Positions 24,577 through 33,109 of a DNA stretch of 49,196 nt are shown one piece after another. Numbering within the stretch: the stretch's first letter is position 1; every line of letters begins with the position of its first letter. Made by a program: the position numbers and the translations under genes. This DNA is from CAZTAR01 sp043813895 (GTDB taxonomy: Bacteria > Planctomycetota > Phycisphaerae > UBA1845 > UTPLA1): the NCBI GenBank assembly GCA_043813895.1, contig JBDRKQ010000159.1:1-49196 (forward strand), in the 5' to 3' direction. Under the pieces are notes generated by a model. That model did not search any database and had not been told where the DNA came from. It saw only the letters and a list, made by a program, of their open reading frames with translations.

Positions 24577-25104
24577 TTATCGTACACGCAAGCGGTGTGT
24601 CATTCCAATGCCGAGCGCCGTGCGGAAGCGTTTCAGGAACCAGTGGCCGTACGGCGCCAGGGCGGCGGTGTAGACGGCCGCATAGAAGCCCCGAACCGCG
24701 ACATCTCCGAGCCGGCCCCCGTCATCGACGACGTAGAGCATGTGCAACCCGACGAGGAGAACGAGGAGCAGCTTCGCGACAAACGTGACGACTATCTGAG
24801 TCAGAACGCTCTCTCGGAAAACGAACGCCCGCAGTTTGACGATGGCCAGGGCGATCAGGCCCAGCGAGATCGCGTGAATCCCGACGTTGGCGTGATGCTG
24901 ATAGCTGATGCCGGAAAGATCAACCGCCAGGCCGATGAACCAGCAAGCCAGCAATGCGTCGTAAGTGCGTGCGGACAGTGCATAGAAGACTGCCACGATC
25001 AGCACCAGGTCCGGCCTGATGGTATGCACCTCAAAAAAGGGCACGACCGCCGCCTGCAAGCAGGTCAGGACATAGACCAGGATGGCAAACGCGATCCAAT
25101 GCAA
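24577..25104 (-). CDS. mreD: Rod-shape-determining membrane protein MreD
   Basis: 175 residues, mostly hydrophobic, with about five or six membrane helices. IRPDLVLIVAVFYAL near residue 29, followed by CWFIGLAVDLSG, fits the MreD pattern (xPDxxLxxxxxxAL, GFxxGLxxDL). MreD is a membrane part of the elongasome that links MreC/MreB to PBP2 and RodA. Here mreB and mreC are not adjacent; the upstream neighbour is a HEAT-repeat lipoprotein gene ending 11 bases before this start. Downstream, 404 bases with a repeat island separate it from mrdA. Function is assigned from family pattern plus context. Confidence 0.88.
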   Translation of the reverse strand: MHWIAFAILVYVLTCLQAAVVPFFEVHTIRPDLVLIVAVFYALSARTYDALLACWFIGLAVDLSGISYQHHANVGIHAISLGLIALAIVKLRAFVFRESVLTQIVVTFVAKLLLVLLVGLHMLYVVDDGGRLGDVAVRGFYAAVYTAALAPYGHWFLKRFRTALGIGMTHRLRVR

Positions 25105-25115
25105 GGGTTCACCTT

Positions 25116-26195
25116 CTAGGGCAATCGGCCGCGGCGGCGGTCAATGATGCGGATGGCGGCGCGTGCCGCGGCAAGCCGCACATATTCGGATTGTCCATCG
25201 GCTTCGAACGCGTCGCGGAGGGGTCCAATCGCCAGTGGGCTGCCGATTGCCTCCAGCGCCAACGCGGCCAAGCCGCGGGCTCGAGAGATCTGCTGCTCCG
25301 GTGGATCGTCGGGGCGACTCTTGTCGGGCGTCTTGAAATACAGGTAGGCAATGGCCAGGTCCAGCCCGGCGTCCGATCCGAGCTTGCCCAGTCCAAGAGC
25401 GGCGGCCAGTTTTGTCTCGGGGTAATCGGAGGAGGTCAGCCGCAGGCGGAAAAGTTTCTCCGCGGCCGGGCATTCCGCGTCCGCCAGACACATGAGCGCC
25501 AAGGCGACCAGGTCCGGCCTGGGATCGTACGCAAAGGCGATCAGCCGTTCGATCCCGTGTTCGTCCCCGTATATCGCAAGGGCTTCGAGAATCTGTATTT
25601 TGGGTGCGATCTTGTCCTCTTGTTGCAGGGCACGGCGTAGGAGTTTCACCGACTTCGGCTCGCCGAGACGCCCAATGGCGATCGCCGCGTTGGCGCGCAC
25701 GCGCGCATCAGAATGGTGCAGCAGGTAGTCGCCCATTTCGCCCGTTCGACGCTGGTCGCCGAGGCGATGCAGTGCGAAGAGTGCGGCGATCTTGACATGA
25801 GGATCCGGATCCTCGGCGCGGTTGCGAATCTGCTCGATGAACTCCGCGTTTCGGAGGGTGCCCAGGGCCATGAGCCCTGCAAAGGTCACCCCCGTGTAGT
25901 TCTCGACCGTCACATCGCCGAAACGGTTGGTGATGTTGATCCCGAGGCACTCGACGCCCTCTCTCGTCCCGATCTCTTGGAATGCCTCCAGGGCCTGTAT
26001 GCGCGTATTCGGGACGTCACTGAATGCGGCCTTCTTGAGTGCGTCCATCGCGGCGGCTCGGAAACCGAGCGATTCCTCCGGCGGAAGATCGCGGCGGAGT
26101 GAGGAGACGTTGCAGCCTGCGGCCAGGAGCAGGAGCAGACAGGTCATCGGCCAACGACGAGGCCCGGTCGGTTCTGATGGACATGTGCGGATCAT
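25116..26195 (-). CDS. HEAT-repeat lipoprotein
   Basis: 359 residues. The signal ends in LLLAAGC, a good lipobox, so the protein should be lipid-anchored outside the cytoplasmic membrane. The mature part is a row of HEAT-like helical repeats: TRIQALEAFQEIG, PHVKIAALFALHRLGD, ARVRANAAIAIGRLGE, KIQILEALAIYGD, TKLAAALGLGKLG and VRLAAARAAIRII. HEAT solenoids act as protein-binding scaffolds. The ATG overlaps the lnt stop (ATGA), and mreD follows after 11 bases, so it is made together with the enzyme that matures lipoproteins and with elongasome proteins. A scaffold role for the latter is inference. No enzyme motif is seen. Confidence 0.9.
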   Translation of the reverse strand: MIRTCPSEPTGPRRWPMTCLLLLLAAGCNVSSLRRDLPPEESLGFRAAAMDALKKAAFSDVPNTRIQALEAFQEIGTREGVECLGINITNRFGDVTVENYTGVTFAGLMALGTLRNAEFIEQIRNRAEDPDPHVKIAALFALHRLGDQRRTGEMGDYLLHHSDARVRANAAIAIGRLGEPKSVKLLRRALQQEDKIAPKIQILEALAIYGDEHGIERLIAFAYDPRPDLVALALMCLADAECPAAEKLFRLRLTSSDYPETKLAAALGLGKLGSDAGLDLAIAYLYFKTPDKSRPDDPPEQQISRARGLAALALEAIGSPLAIGPLRDAFEADGQSEYVRLAAARAAIRIIDRRRGRLP

Positions 26196-28399
26196 GTCGT
26201 TTCACCTTCCTTCGCTTTGTTTAGGGCGGCCAGCCTGTAGATGCGACGCAGGAGCCAATCGAGCAGCATCATGCCGGAAAGCGCCAAGGCGCCCATCGCG
26301 AACCAATCGCCCCACTGCGAGTAGATCGTCAGACGATTGTCGCACATGACCTGAACGACGGCATAACCCGGAGCCGTCCATGGTTTCTCCCGCCATCGCC
26401 GGATCATCTCCAGATCTTCGGTTGCCTGCGTGCGAACTTCCTTCAATCTGTCGAAGCGGACTCGGGGTTCAGGAGTATTCAGCCGGCTGACCCTCCGCGC
26501 GAGACGTTCCTGCACGTAGTCAATCCCGGGGCCGACTGCGCCAAGCGCGGCGGGAAGATCGCCGGTCATCACGGAGATCATCTCTTCCCACCCTGCGAGA
26601 TAAGACTGTTCGGAAGCGGAAGCCGCCTGCATTCGGCCGGCGATTCCGTCGATCTTCTGCAGTGCGGCGGCGACACGATCCAGCACGACAAACTTCTCGT
26701 TCGGAAGTTCCACGCGACAATGAATTCTGCCGTTCGGGTGTATGACGGCGCTCGCGCCCGTATTGACGCTCCGGACCACAGCAATTCGGTTCTCCACGGC
26801 CCGAAACACCGCTGCGGCCATGTGCTGCTCCAACTCGGACGAGTGCAGGAACCAACCGTCGTTGCTGATGCTGAGCAAGAGGTCGATATTCTTCTTGCCG
26901 TGCTGATCCCCACCCCCCTTGACGAACCGCCTTGTGATGTACGGCATGATCTCCTCATAACAGATCGGGACGGCCATCCGATACCGCTGCATGCCGCGCG
27001 ATACCGCATCCACCTCGAAGACGTCGTACTCGTCACCCGGCGCGAGCGAATACTCGTTGCCGCCCTGTCCCCACGGTGTCAGGGAGTTCAGCCACTCGTA
27101 CAGGGAGCGATGCGTGTATCGGAAGGGGACGTATTCACCGAAGAGCACGAGGTGTATCTTGTCGTACCGTGCAACGGGCTTGGTCTCTCCAGGCTTTATC
27201 AGGAAGGCGGAGTTGTAGGCGTCGACGCGCTGCGGCACGACAGTGGGACGCCACTCCATCGAAAGCGCGCCGAGGACAATGGGCACGCCTGTCTCGTCGC
27301 TCAATTGCTGGAAATCGCTGCGGATCCTCAGGCCGAACCGCTGGAGCTGCGTCAGGTAGCCCAGTTGGCAGCCGGGCGGAAACCGGCGGCGCAGCATCTC
27401 CTCGAGATCGGTCGGCGACGCGGTGAGGAACTCGTCGTTCATATAGCCCGAGACGATGGTCTCGGGAAGCACAACGAGGTCCGGCTTCTCTTGGGCGGCC
27501 TTCCTCGCCAGGTCCAGGTAGGCCTGAAAGACGTACTCCCGGTCGGCGCCCCGCCCGTCGACGTACATCGGGAAGTCATGCTGGACGATGGCGACGTTCG
27601 GACCGGGCTCGAAGAGTCGCTGCGAGCGCTGGGCGCTGCCGTAGATCAACGTGCCTGCTAATACGAGAAGGGTCGTCAGGGAGCCAATTGGCAGGCGCGT
27701 GGCCTGACCGGTCCGCCAGATCAGGATCGGTTGGATGAGCAGATCGGTGATCCAGCCGTTGACCATCGCCAGAACGAAGCTCACCCCGTAGGCCCCGACC
27801 AGATCGCTGATCTGGATCATCGTGAGAATCTCGTACTGACTGTGACCCAGGAGCACCCAGGGGAACCCCAGCGCGGTGAGCGATCGGAGATACTCCGCCG
27901 CCACCCAAACGATCGGCGCCGAGAGCGCGATCGACACACCGTGCCGGGTGTACATGTGCCGGACCGGCCAGGCCGCCAGCGGGAAGAACACGGCGTAGTA
28001 GCAACATAGTGCGATGTAGCCCGGCGGGGTCACGGGGTAGAGCCAATGCACGTTGATCAGGAAGTAGCCGAGGCCAAAGAGGAAACTGGCAAGGTAGATG
28101 AACCACGCCTTGCGGGCCGTGCATACGGCGACGAGCCAAGGCACGAGGCACACATAGGCCAGCCACCACCAGCCGACGGGTGGAAAGATCAGACAACACG
28201 CGGCCAGGGACAAGCCCACGAGAACCAGTACCGCCACCCATCCCTGAATCTTCGGCTGGGCGCCGACAAGTCTGGCGGGCGCCCGGAATCGTTCACCGCA
28301 CGGGGCATCTACGGCCGGCCCGAACGGTTGCCCGACAGGGTCTGCTCGGTCATCGGGTCTCCGCCGGCTCGTTGTCCGCTTGGATCTTCGTCGTGTCAT
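26192..28399 (-). CDS. lnt: Apolipoprotein N-acyltransferase
   Basis: 735 residues, against about 500-520 in typical Lnt. It adds the third acyl chain to lipoproteins at the cytoplasmic membrane. An Arg-rich N-terminal tail of about 50 residues precedes membrane helices, then the nitrilase-like domain with the triad Glu313 (LPETIVSG), Lys414 (RYDKIHLVLFGEYVP) and Cys480 (VPICYEEIM), plus SNDGWF and RAVENRIAVVRSVNTG. After the nitrilase domain there are about 150 extra residues, charged and helical, ending in a last membrane segment (WFAMGALALSGMMLLDWLL). Its stop overlaps the start of the HEAT lipoprotein gene. The start is the first ATG of the frame; an internal start cannot be excluded. Confidence 0.95.
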   Translation of the reverse strand: MTRRRSKRTTSRRRPDDRADPVGQPFGPAVDAPCGERFRAPARLVGAQPKIQGWVAVLVLVGLSLAACCLIFPPVGWWWLAYVCLVPWLVAVCTARKAWFIYLASFLFGLGYFLINVHWLYPVTPPGYIALCCYYAVFFPLAAWPVRHMYTRHGVSIALSAPIVWVAAEYLRSLTALGFPWVLLGHSQYEILTMIQISDLVGAYGVSFVLAMVNGWITDLLIQPILIWRTGQATRLPIGSLTTLLVLAGTLIYGSAQRSQRLFEPGPNVAIVQHDFPMYVDGRGADREYVFQAYLDLARKAAQEKPDLVVLPETIVSGYMNDEFLTASPTDLEEMLRRRFPPGCQLGYLTQLQRFGLRIRSDFQQLSDETGVPIVLGALSMEWRPTVVPQRVDAYNSAFLIKPGETKPVARYDKIHLVLFGEYVPFRYTHRSLYEWLNSLTPWGQGGNEYSLAPGDEYDVFEVDAVSRGMQRYRMAVPICYEEIMPYITRRFVKGGGDQHGKKNIDLLLSISNDGWFLHSSELEQHMAAAVFRAVENRIAVVRSVNTGASAVIHPNGRIHCRVELPNEKFVVLDRVAAALQKIDGIAGRMQAASASEQSYLAGWEEMISVMTGDLPAALGAVGPGIDYVQERLARRVSRLNTPEPRVRFDRLKEVRTQATEDLEMIRRWREKPWTAPGYAVVQVMCDNRLTIYSQWGDWFAMGALALSGMMLLDWLLRRIYRLAALNKAKEGETT

Positions 28400-28512
28400 C
28401 TGGGCGGCAGTTTACCGCGCCGCCGCCCTTTGCGTGAGGGGGCTTCCACTGCTGATCTGCGGCCCCGGCGGCTGTCGTTTGAGCCCGCCTTCGCGGGCCG
28501 TGCCGCATCGGT

Positions 28513-28683
28513 CTACCAGCCTTGCTCCGAATCGACGTACATGCCGGATACTTTCGTGCCTACCGCCGCGATGGAGGCGATCACGACAATAATGACCAAG
28601 GCGACCATAACCGCGTACTCGGTCGCGGTCGCGCCGGATTCTTCTCGAAGCAGCCGCTTGATGTCCCGGAAGATGTCGCGCAT
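28513..28683 (-). CDS. flp: Flp-type type IVb pilin
   Basis: 56 residues: MRDIFRDIKRLLREESGATA followed by TEYAVMVALVIIVVIASIAAV. This is a class III prepilin: basic leader, processing after Gly in SGATATEYA, Glu at mature position 5, and a single hydrophobic helix. It would be cut by a TadV-type peptidase and assembled into Flp pili. No tad genes are nearby, so it is a stand-alone pilin here. ATG 28683 has AAGGGA upstream; the longer frame to 28911 has no export sense. It lies 114 bases before lnt in transcription order. Confidence 0.92.
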   Translation of the reverse strand: MRDIFRDIKRLLREESGATATEYAVMVALVIIVVIASIAAVGTKVSGMYVDSEQGW

Positions 28684-29142
28684 GGTTTTTCCCTTCAGCC
28701 TGGCGTGCACATAAGAAACCATCGGATATACTTCGCGGAGATTCCAGGAGTTATGCGCGCACTCTGTTCCAATGGACGTGAATTCGCCGGCCTGCCGTTT
28801 ACCGGACCGGATTCGTATCAACAACGGAGCGAGGAAGGGGCGACAGGAGCCGACAGGCTCCGCCGTGCAAGCGTTCTCCGTTACGTGCCGCAGGCATGGG
28901 TCCGTGTTCACTCAGTTTCCAACAGGTCGGTGAACACTCGTCGGGGGCGAATCGCGGCGGAAAGCCCGGTAAGCGAGTCGCCTGGAGCAGCTTGGTTTCT
29001 TCTGTGGCGGTCGATACCCCGGTCGACCGCGGGGGGATGGCATCACGATTGCACGCTCGCTTGCGCTTCGGGCTGGTATGGGCAGACATCGGCCGCGAGG
29101 GGATAGGCGCTACGTTTGGCTCTCCCGCCAAAGGTGGCGGGT
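28684..29142. other. Gene-free stretch with several dispersed repeats
   Basis: About 460 bases between the thioredoxin-like lipoprotein and flp without a convincing gene. It holds an inverted repeat CGGTCGA/TCGACCG (29008-29014 with 29023-29029) and a family D fragment, CGCTCGCTTGCGCTTCGGGC, starting at 29054. The flp promoter probably lies in the left part. Confidence 0.5.
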
Positions 29143-29649
29143 TCACCGGTGAGGCGCCGGCACCGCAGACACTGGGGTCGAAGTCGCCTCCTTCGGCGGG
29201 ACGGCGATTTCCTTCTGACGGCGCAGCCAGCGGAGAAAGTCCTCCGGCTTCGGAACGGGATTCACGAACAGCGCTTCCCCGACGGCGCGGCTCTGCGGAT
29301 CGCACATCACGCACATGTGGGACTTGCGAACATCGTATTGCGTAGCGTAAGTACCGGCCCAGTTGAACTCGAGCTCGACATTGATGGTGGTCTTCATCTC
29401 CCGTACGACCTCGGCGTTCTTGAAGACCTTCTCTTGCATGTCCCGGTGCTGATTCGAGTCCCAATCCTTGAAGTACAGAAGCAGCGGCTTGTTTTCCTGT
29501 TTGGCCAGCCGTTGGGCAAAGCGGGCATCCAGGTACCAAGTCGGGCCGCCACACCCGGTCGCCAAGCACAAGGAGATACCGCAGAGGAAGGAAGCCGGAA
29601 TCAGGCATCGCTTCCACCTGTTGAAGCAGGGGAGTCTTCCGGTGAGCAT
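29143..29649 (-). CDS. Thioredoxin-like lipoprotein lacking the usual CxxC site
   Basis: 168 residues. The signal peptide ends in LCLATGC (Cys33), a clear lipobox. The mature part follows the thioredoxin-like pattern of planctomycete exported proteins: NKPLLLYFKDWDSNQHRDM, then EKVFKNAEVVREMKTTINVE, then YDVRKSHMCVMCDPQS. At the normal active-site position (after KDWD) the residues are SNQH, not CxxC. A CVMC pair (Cys113/Cys116) occurs instead where the cis-Pro loop is expected. Whether it is redox-active is open. The last codons (VPAPHR) and the TGA are read from a family E repeat (29146-29160), so the C-terminus has been shaped by the repeat. RNase E/G lies 51 bases upstream in the same direction. 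Confidence 0.8.
   Translation of the reverse strand: MLTGRLPCFNRWKRCLIPASFLCGISLCLATGCGGPTWYLDARFAQRLAKQENKPLLLYFKDWDSNQHRDMQEKVFKNAEVVREMKTTINVELEFNWAGTYATQYDVRKSHMCVMCDPQSRAVGEALFVNPVPKPEDFLRWLRRQKEIAVPPKEATSTPVSAVPAPHR
29144..29163. repeat. Family E palindrome overlapping the end of a gene
   Basis: The core CCGGTGAGGCGCCGG (29146-29160) resembles the palindromes at 8948-8966 and 41184-41198. It contains part of the stop codon and the last codons of the thioredoxin-like lipoprotein gene. Confidence 0.7.
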
Positions 29650-29700
29650 GAGACCTCCAGAGATACTGACAGCAACTCGCTCGACGCCGACAACAGGCGC

Positions 29701-32250
29701 CTACTTTCCACGGCGTCTCCCGCCACGTCTGCGTCTGCCGCCCTTGGAATCGCTCGCGCCGGCTCGCTGTTTCGACCGGTCGTCACGATTCTTGTCTCCA
29801 GCGGCGTCGTCAAGGCGACCGGCGGCCTCGCCGTGAGGCGTGGCGTGATCACCATCCTGTGGCACTTCACGACCCCGACGGTCGGCACATGATATCTGAA
29901 CGGCCTCGACATTGAGGTCGGGTCGCGCGTGGATCCGGATGGTCTGGCCGGTTGCACGCTCGAGGTCGGTCAGTTGAGCCCGCTTACGATTCAGGAGATC
30001 GCTGGCCACAAGCGGGGAGACCCCGACGTCGACGCAGATCACGCCGGCCCGGTGGCTGGCCAAGCGGATTTGCCGCATAACGTCGAGACCGGCGGACTCG
30101 GCCGTCTTGACGCGCCCGCTCCCGCCACATCGCTGGCAATCCTGAAAGATGCTCTTGGCGAAAGAGGGTCTTTGGCGTTGGCGTGTCATTTCGAGAATGC
30201 CAAACCTCGAAATGTGGAGGATCTCAGCGCGTTCCTTGTGCTTCTTGAGCGCGTCGGCGAGCCTCTTCTCGACCACCCTGCGATGTCTGTCGAAGCTCAT
30301 GTCGATCAGGTCGCAGATGATCAGGCCGCCGAGGTCCCGGAGCCGGAGTTGCCTGGCGATTTCGTCGACCGCTTCGAGATTCACACGGTACGCGGTCTCC
30401 TCGGCGTTCTCGGGTACGCGAAACCGGCCCGAGTTGACATCGATGGCAACCAGGGCTTCGGTTGACTCGATCACGAGAGACCCGCCGCAAGGCAGGGATA
30501 CATGGCGTGAGTGGAGTTTGTCGATTTCGGATTCGATGCCGTAGCGGTGGAACATCGGTTCGCGACCGTCGTACAGCTCAACGACATCCTGGGCCCGCGG
30601 ACTGGCAATCGAGAGGAACTCCCTCACCCTGTCGGCCACGGGCTTGCTGTCCACGATGATCTTGCTGAGGCTGGAATCGTAGACGTCGCGGATTGTCCTG
30701 ATGACCAGATCAGATTCTTTGTACAAAGTCGCGGGGGCGGGTTCGTTCTTGATCCGCACATCCACCTTCTTCCACAACCGCGAGAGGTAGTTCAAGTCGC
30801 GCTGCAAGTCGCGTTTTGTGCGATCGACGCCGGCCGTCCGCACGATGAAGCCCATACCCTTGGGAAGGGCGAGCTGCGAGAGCGAATCGCGGAGTTTTCT
30901 GCGTTGGTCTTCGTCTTCGATCTTGCGCGAAACACCGAGCTGCTCCATCCCCGGCATCATGACGAGGAAGCGGCCCGGTAGAGAGATGTAGGAAGACAGC
31001 GTCGGTCCCTTGGTGCCGATCCCCTCTTTGATGACCTGCACGATGATCTCGGCGCCGCGCCGGAGGCAGTGCTGGATCGGTGGGCGATGCCGCCGAGGCG
31101 TTTTCTTGCCGACGAGTTCGGGTTCGCCTTTGCTCTCGGGGAAGTACTTCGGGTGCAGATCGCTGATGTGAAGGAACCCGTGAAGAGACAGCCCGAAGTC
31201 CACGAAGGCGGCTTGAATGGAAGACTCGACGTTGGTCACGCGGCCCTTGTAGATATTCCCGACGTTGGAAGTCGCAGTTGCTCTTTCAGTGTACAACTCC
31301 TCGAGTCGCCCCTCGCAGAGCATAGCGATTCGACACTCGTCCGCGTCGGAAACATTGATCAGCATCTCACGGCTGTCAGCAGAGGCCTTCCCCTTGACTC
31401 TTGGGGGCTTCGCAGGCTCAGCCTCCGGCTTTTCTCGTCCCCCTCGCTCCGAAGACGGGGCGGGCGGCGGTGCGGCAATGGCGGTAGCCGGCTCATCTCT
31501 GAGAGGCTCATCCGGCGACTCGAAGTCCAGGCCCTCCGCGAATCCCATGCCGGCATCCAGATGCGAGGGCGGGGCCGGCTCGGGGGCAACAGGCGGCCCG
31601 GCAGCCTCGGCGTGGGTTGCCTCATCCGCTTTCTTGGACCGGCCGCCCCTCCTGCGTTTCCTTGGCTTCCGTGCGGTCTTCTCGTGGTCCTCGACTGGCA
31701 GCGTGGGCTCAGCCCCAGGTTTGTCATCAACCGTCTCCACCGAGGTTTCTACGGCTTGGGCAGGTTTCTTTGATTTCCTGCCACGCCTGCCTCTCTTCGT
31801 CTTGCGCCGAGGCCCGGCCTTGTCGGGCTGTCCTTCCCGCGGCTCAGGACCCGGGGACAAGCCGCGCAGACCTGTCTCACCGATCGTCACAGAGGTTACC
31901 GAGGTCGCAGCCGCGGCCGGAACCGCCTCCGGCGGTTCCAGAAAATCGAGGATGCCCGCACCGAAGCCGGAATCACGGGAAGGCGCATCGGCGAGAACAA
32001 CCGCAGGCTCGGCGCCCTTCGGTTCGGCATCCTTCGGCTTGGCAGGACGCTTGCGCCGAGTGCGTTTGGCCTTGGTCTTGGCTTCGGCTTTCGCTTCGGT
32101 CTTTGGTTCGGTTTTGGTGCTCGTCTTGGTTTTCCGCTTGCCGGCGCCATCGCCAGAGACAACGCGCGTCTTCTTGGCCGCACTCTTGGTGCGTCGCGAA
32201 GATGTTTTCTTGCCGGACTCTGTCTTGGTCCGCTTCTTCTCTTCTGCCAC
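29701..32250 (-). CDS. Ribonuclease E/G family endoribonuclease
   Basis: 849 residues. It has a long low-complexity N-terminus (about 1-300), first Lys/Thr/Ala-rich (KTEPKTEAKAEAKTKAKRTR), then Pro/Glu-rich. The RNase E/G catalytic region follows, from REMLINVSDADECRIAMLCE, with an S1 domain (NIYKGRVTNVESSIQAAFVD), the metal-binding Asp604 in VAIDVNSG, a second Asp in ICDLIDM, and the zinc link CQRCGGSG. The C-terminal tail ends in basic GGRRRRGGRRRGK. It cuts single-stranded, AU-rich RNA, acting in mRNA decay and rRNA maturation. In E. coli RNase E the disordered scaffold is C-terminal; here most of it is N-terminal. It lies 54 bases after the TIGR03936 gene, a pairing known in many bacteria. 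Confidence 0.95.
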   Translation of the reverse strand: MAEEKKRTKTESGKKTSSRRTKSAAKKTRVVSGDGAGKRKTKTSTKTEPKTEAKAEAKTKAKRTRRKRPAKPKDAEPKGAEPAVVLADAPSRDSGFGAGILDFLEPPEAVPAAAATSVTSVTIGETGLRGLSPGPEPREGQPDKAGPRRKTKRGRRGRKSKKPAQAVETSVETVDDKPGAEPTLPVEDHEKTARKPRKRRRGGRSKKADEATHAEAAGPPVAPEPAPPSHLDAGMGFAEGLDFESPDEPLRDEPATAIAAPPPAPSSERGGREKPEAEPAKPPRVKGKASADSREMLINVSDADECRIAMLCEGRLEELYTERATATSNVGNIYKGRVTNVESSIQAAFVDFGLSLHGFLHISDLHPKYFPESKGEPELVGKKTPRRHRPPIQHCLRRGAEIIVQVIKEGIGTKGPTLSSYISLPGRFLVMMPGMEQLGVSRKIEDEDQRRKLRDSLSQLALPKGMGFIVRTAGVDRTKRDLQRDLNYLSRLWKKVDVRIKNEPAPATLYKESDLVIRTIRDVYDSSLSKIIVDSKPVADRVREFLSIASPRAQDVVELYDGREPMFHRYGIESEIDKLHSRHVSLPCGGSLVIESTEALVAIDVNSGRFRVPENAEETAYRVNLEAVDEIARQLRLRDLGGLIICDLIDMSFDRHRRVVEKRLADALKKHKERAEILHISRFGILEMTRQRQRPSFAKSIFQDCQRCGGSGRVKTAESAGLDVMRQIRLASHRAGVICVDVGVSPLVASDLLNRKRAQLTDLERATGQTIRIHARPDLNVEAVQISCADRRGREVPQDGDHATPHGEAAGRLDDAAGDKNRDDRSKQRAGASDSKGGRRRRGGRRRGK

Positions 32251-32304
32251 AGTAGTAGCCTCCGGGATCAGCTGTGAGGACGGTGTCGTTGAAGGCTCCC
32301 GAGT

Positions 32305-32937
32305 TCATGGCTGGTACGAAACGCTTGTTCTAACCAGCCGATGCAGGTATTCGGAACCTGTGAGCCCCAGGGCTTCGAGGACTTCCGCTGCTCGCGCGGT
32401 GCCTTCCGGCGTAATCGTCTGCAACCACGTCAGGCAATTGCCTGTGAGGCGAGCGGTCCCGACGTACTGTCGAACGTCGATTGACTTCGTCCGCCGCAGC
32501 TTCGGCGCGGACCGCTCGACCACGAGAGAATCCGTGGCCAGGAATTCAGCGATGCGGTTCGATAGTGCTCCACACAAGTCGGAAGCGATTTCGACCGAGT
32601 AGCGAGCCTCGGAAGGCAAGCATCGATCGGAGTCGACAACCGGCTCGGCTGACTTGATCGTCATGCCCGAAGGCAACTGCGCGGCAAGTCGCTCGAGCAG
32701 GTCGGAGGGGGTATGTTGCGACGCCAATTCTACCAGGAGCAACTCATCCAAGGAGGCCACGCCAACAGGCCTGGGCAATGCAATCCTCAATTTGGGCTGA
32801 GGATTGAACCCCTGAGAAAAGCGAAGCGGAATCTCGGCGCGCACAAGCGCGCGCTTGAAAAGCCGCAGTGCATCATGGTGGGAAATGAATCGTAGATCGC
32901 CCTCAACCGTAAACCGAATCGCTAAACGATTACGCAA
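32305..32937 (-). CDS. TIGR03936 (DUF2344) radical-SAM-linked protein
   Basis: 210 residues. The N-terminus LAIRFTVEGDLRFISHHDAL, followed by FKRALVRAEIPLRFSQGFNPQPKL and RIALPRPVGVASLDELLLVEL, is diagnostic of DUF2344/TIGR03936. This domain accompanies TIGR03960 radical SAM proteins, as a fusion or a neighbour; here that partner is at 6986-8815, about 24 kb away. The C-terminus carries a second conserved stretch (RRTKSIDVRQYVG, LEALGL). The activity is unknown. Its position just before RNase E/G is conserved in many genomes and suggests a link to RNA or ribosome metabolism. Confidence 0.93.
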   Translation of the reverse strand: MRNRLAIRFTVEGDLRFISHHDALRLFKRALVRAEIPLRFSQGFNPQPKLRIALPRPVGVASLDELLLVELASQHTPSDLLERLAAQLPSGMTIKSAEPVVDSDRCLPSEARYSVEIASDLCGALSNRIAEFLATDSLVVERSAPKLRRTKSIDVRQYVGTARLTGNCLTWLQTITPEGTARAAEVLEALGLTGSEYLHRLVRTSVSYQP

Positions 32938-33109
32938 TCCGTCTGCGATCCCTCTCTAGTATTAGGTTCTTCCCGATTTCAGACGCGCTAACATCACGCT
33001 CCGTCGGGTTGTTTTCTCGTCCCTGCCATCGAAGCAGGAGGCGAGAAGGCACGCCGGAGAGCACAGAGGACTCTCGTGTTGCCGTCTCGCGCCCCGCTCC
33101 ACGCGGAGT

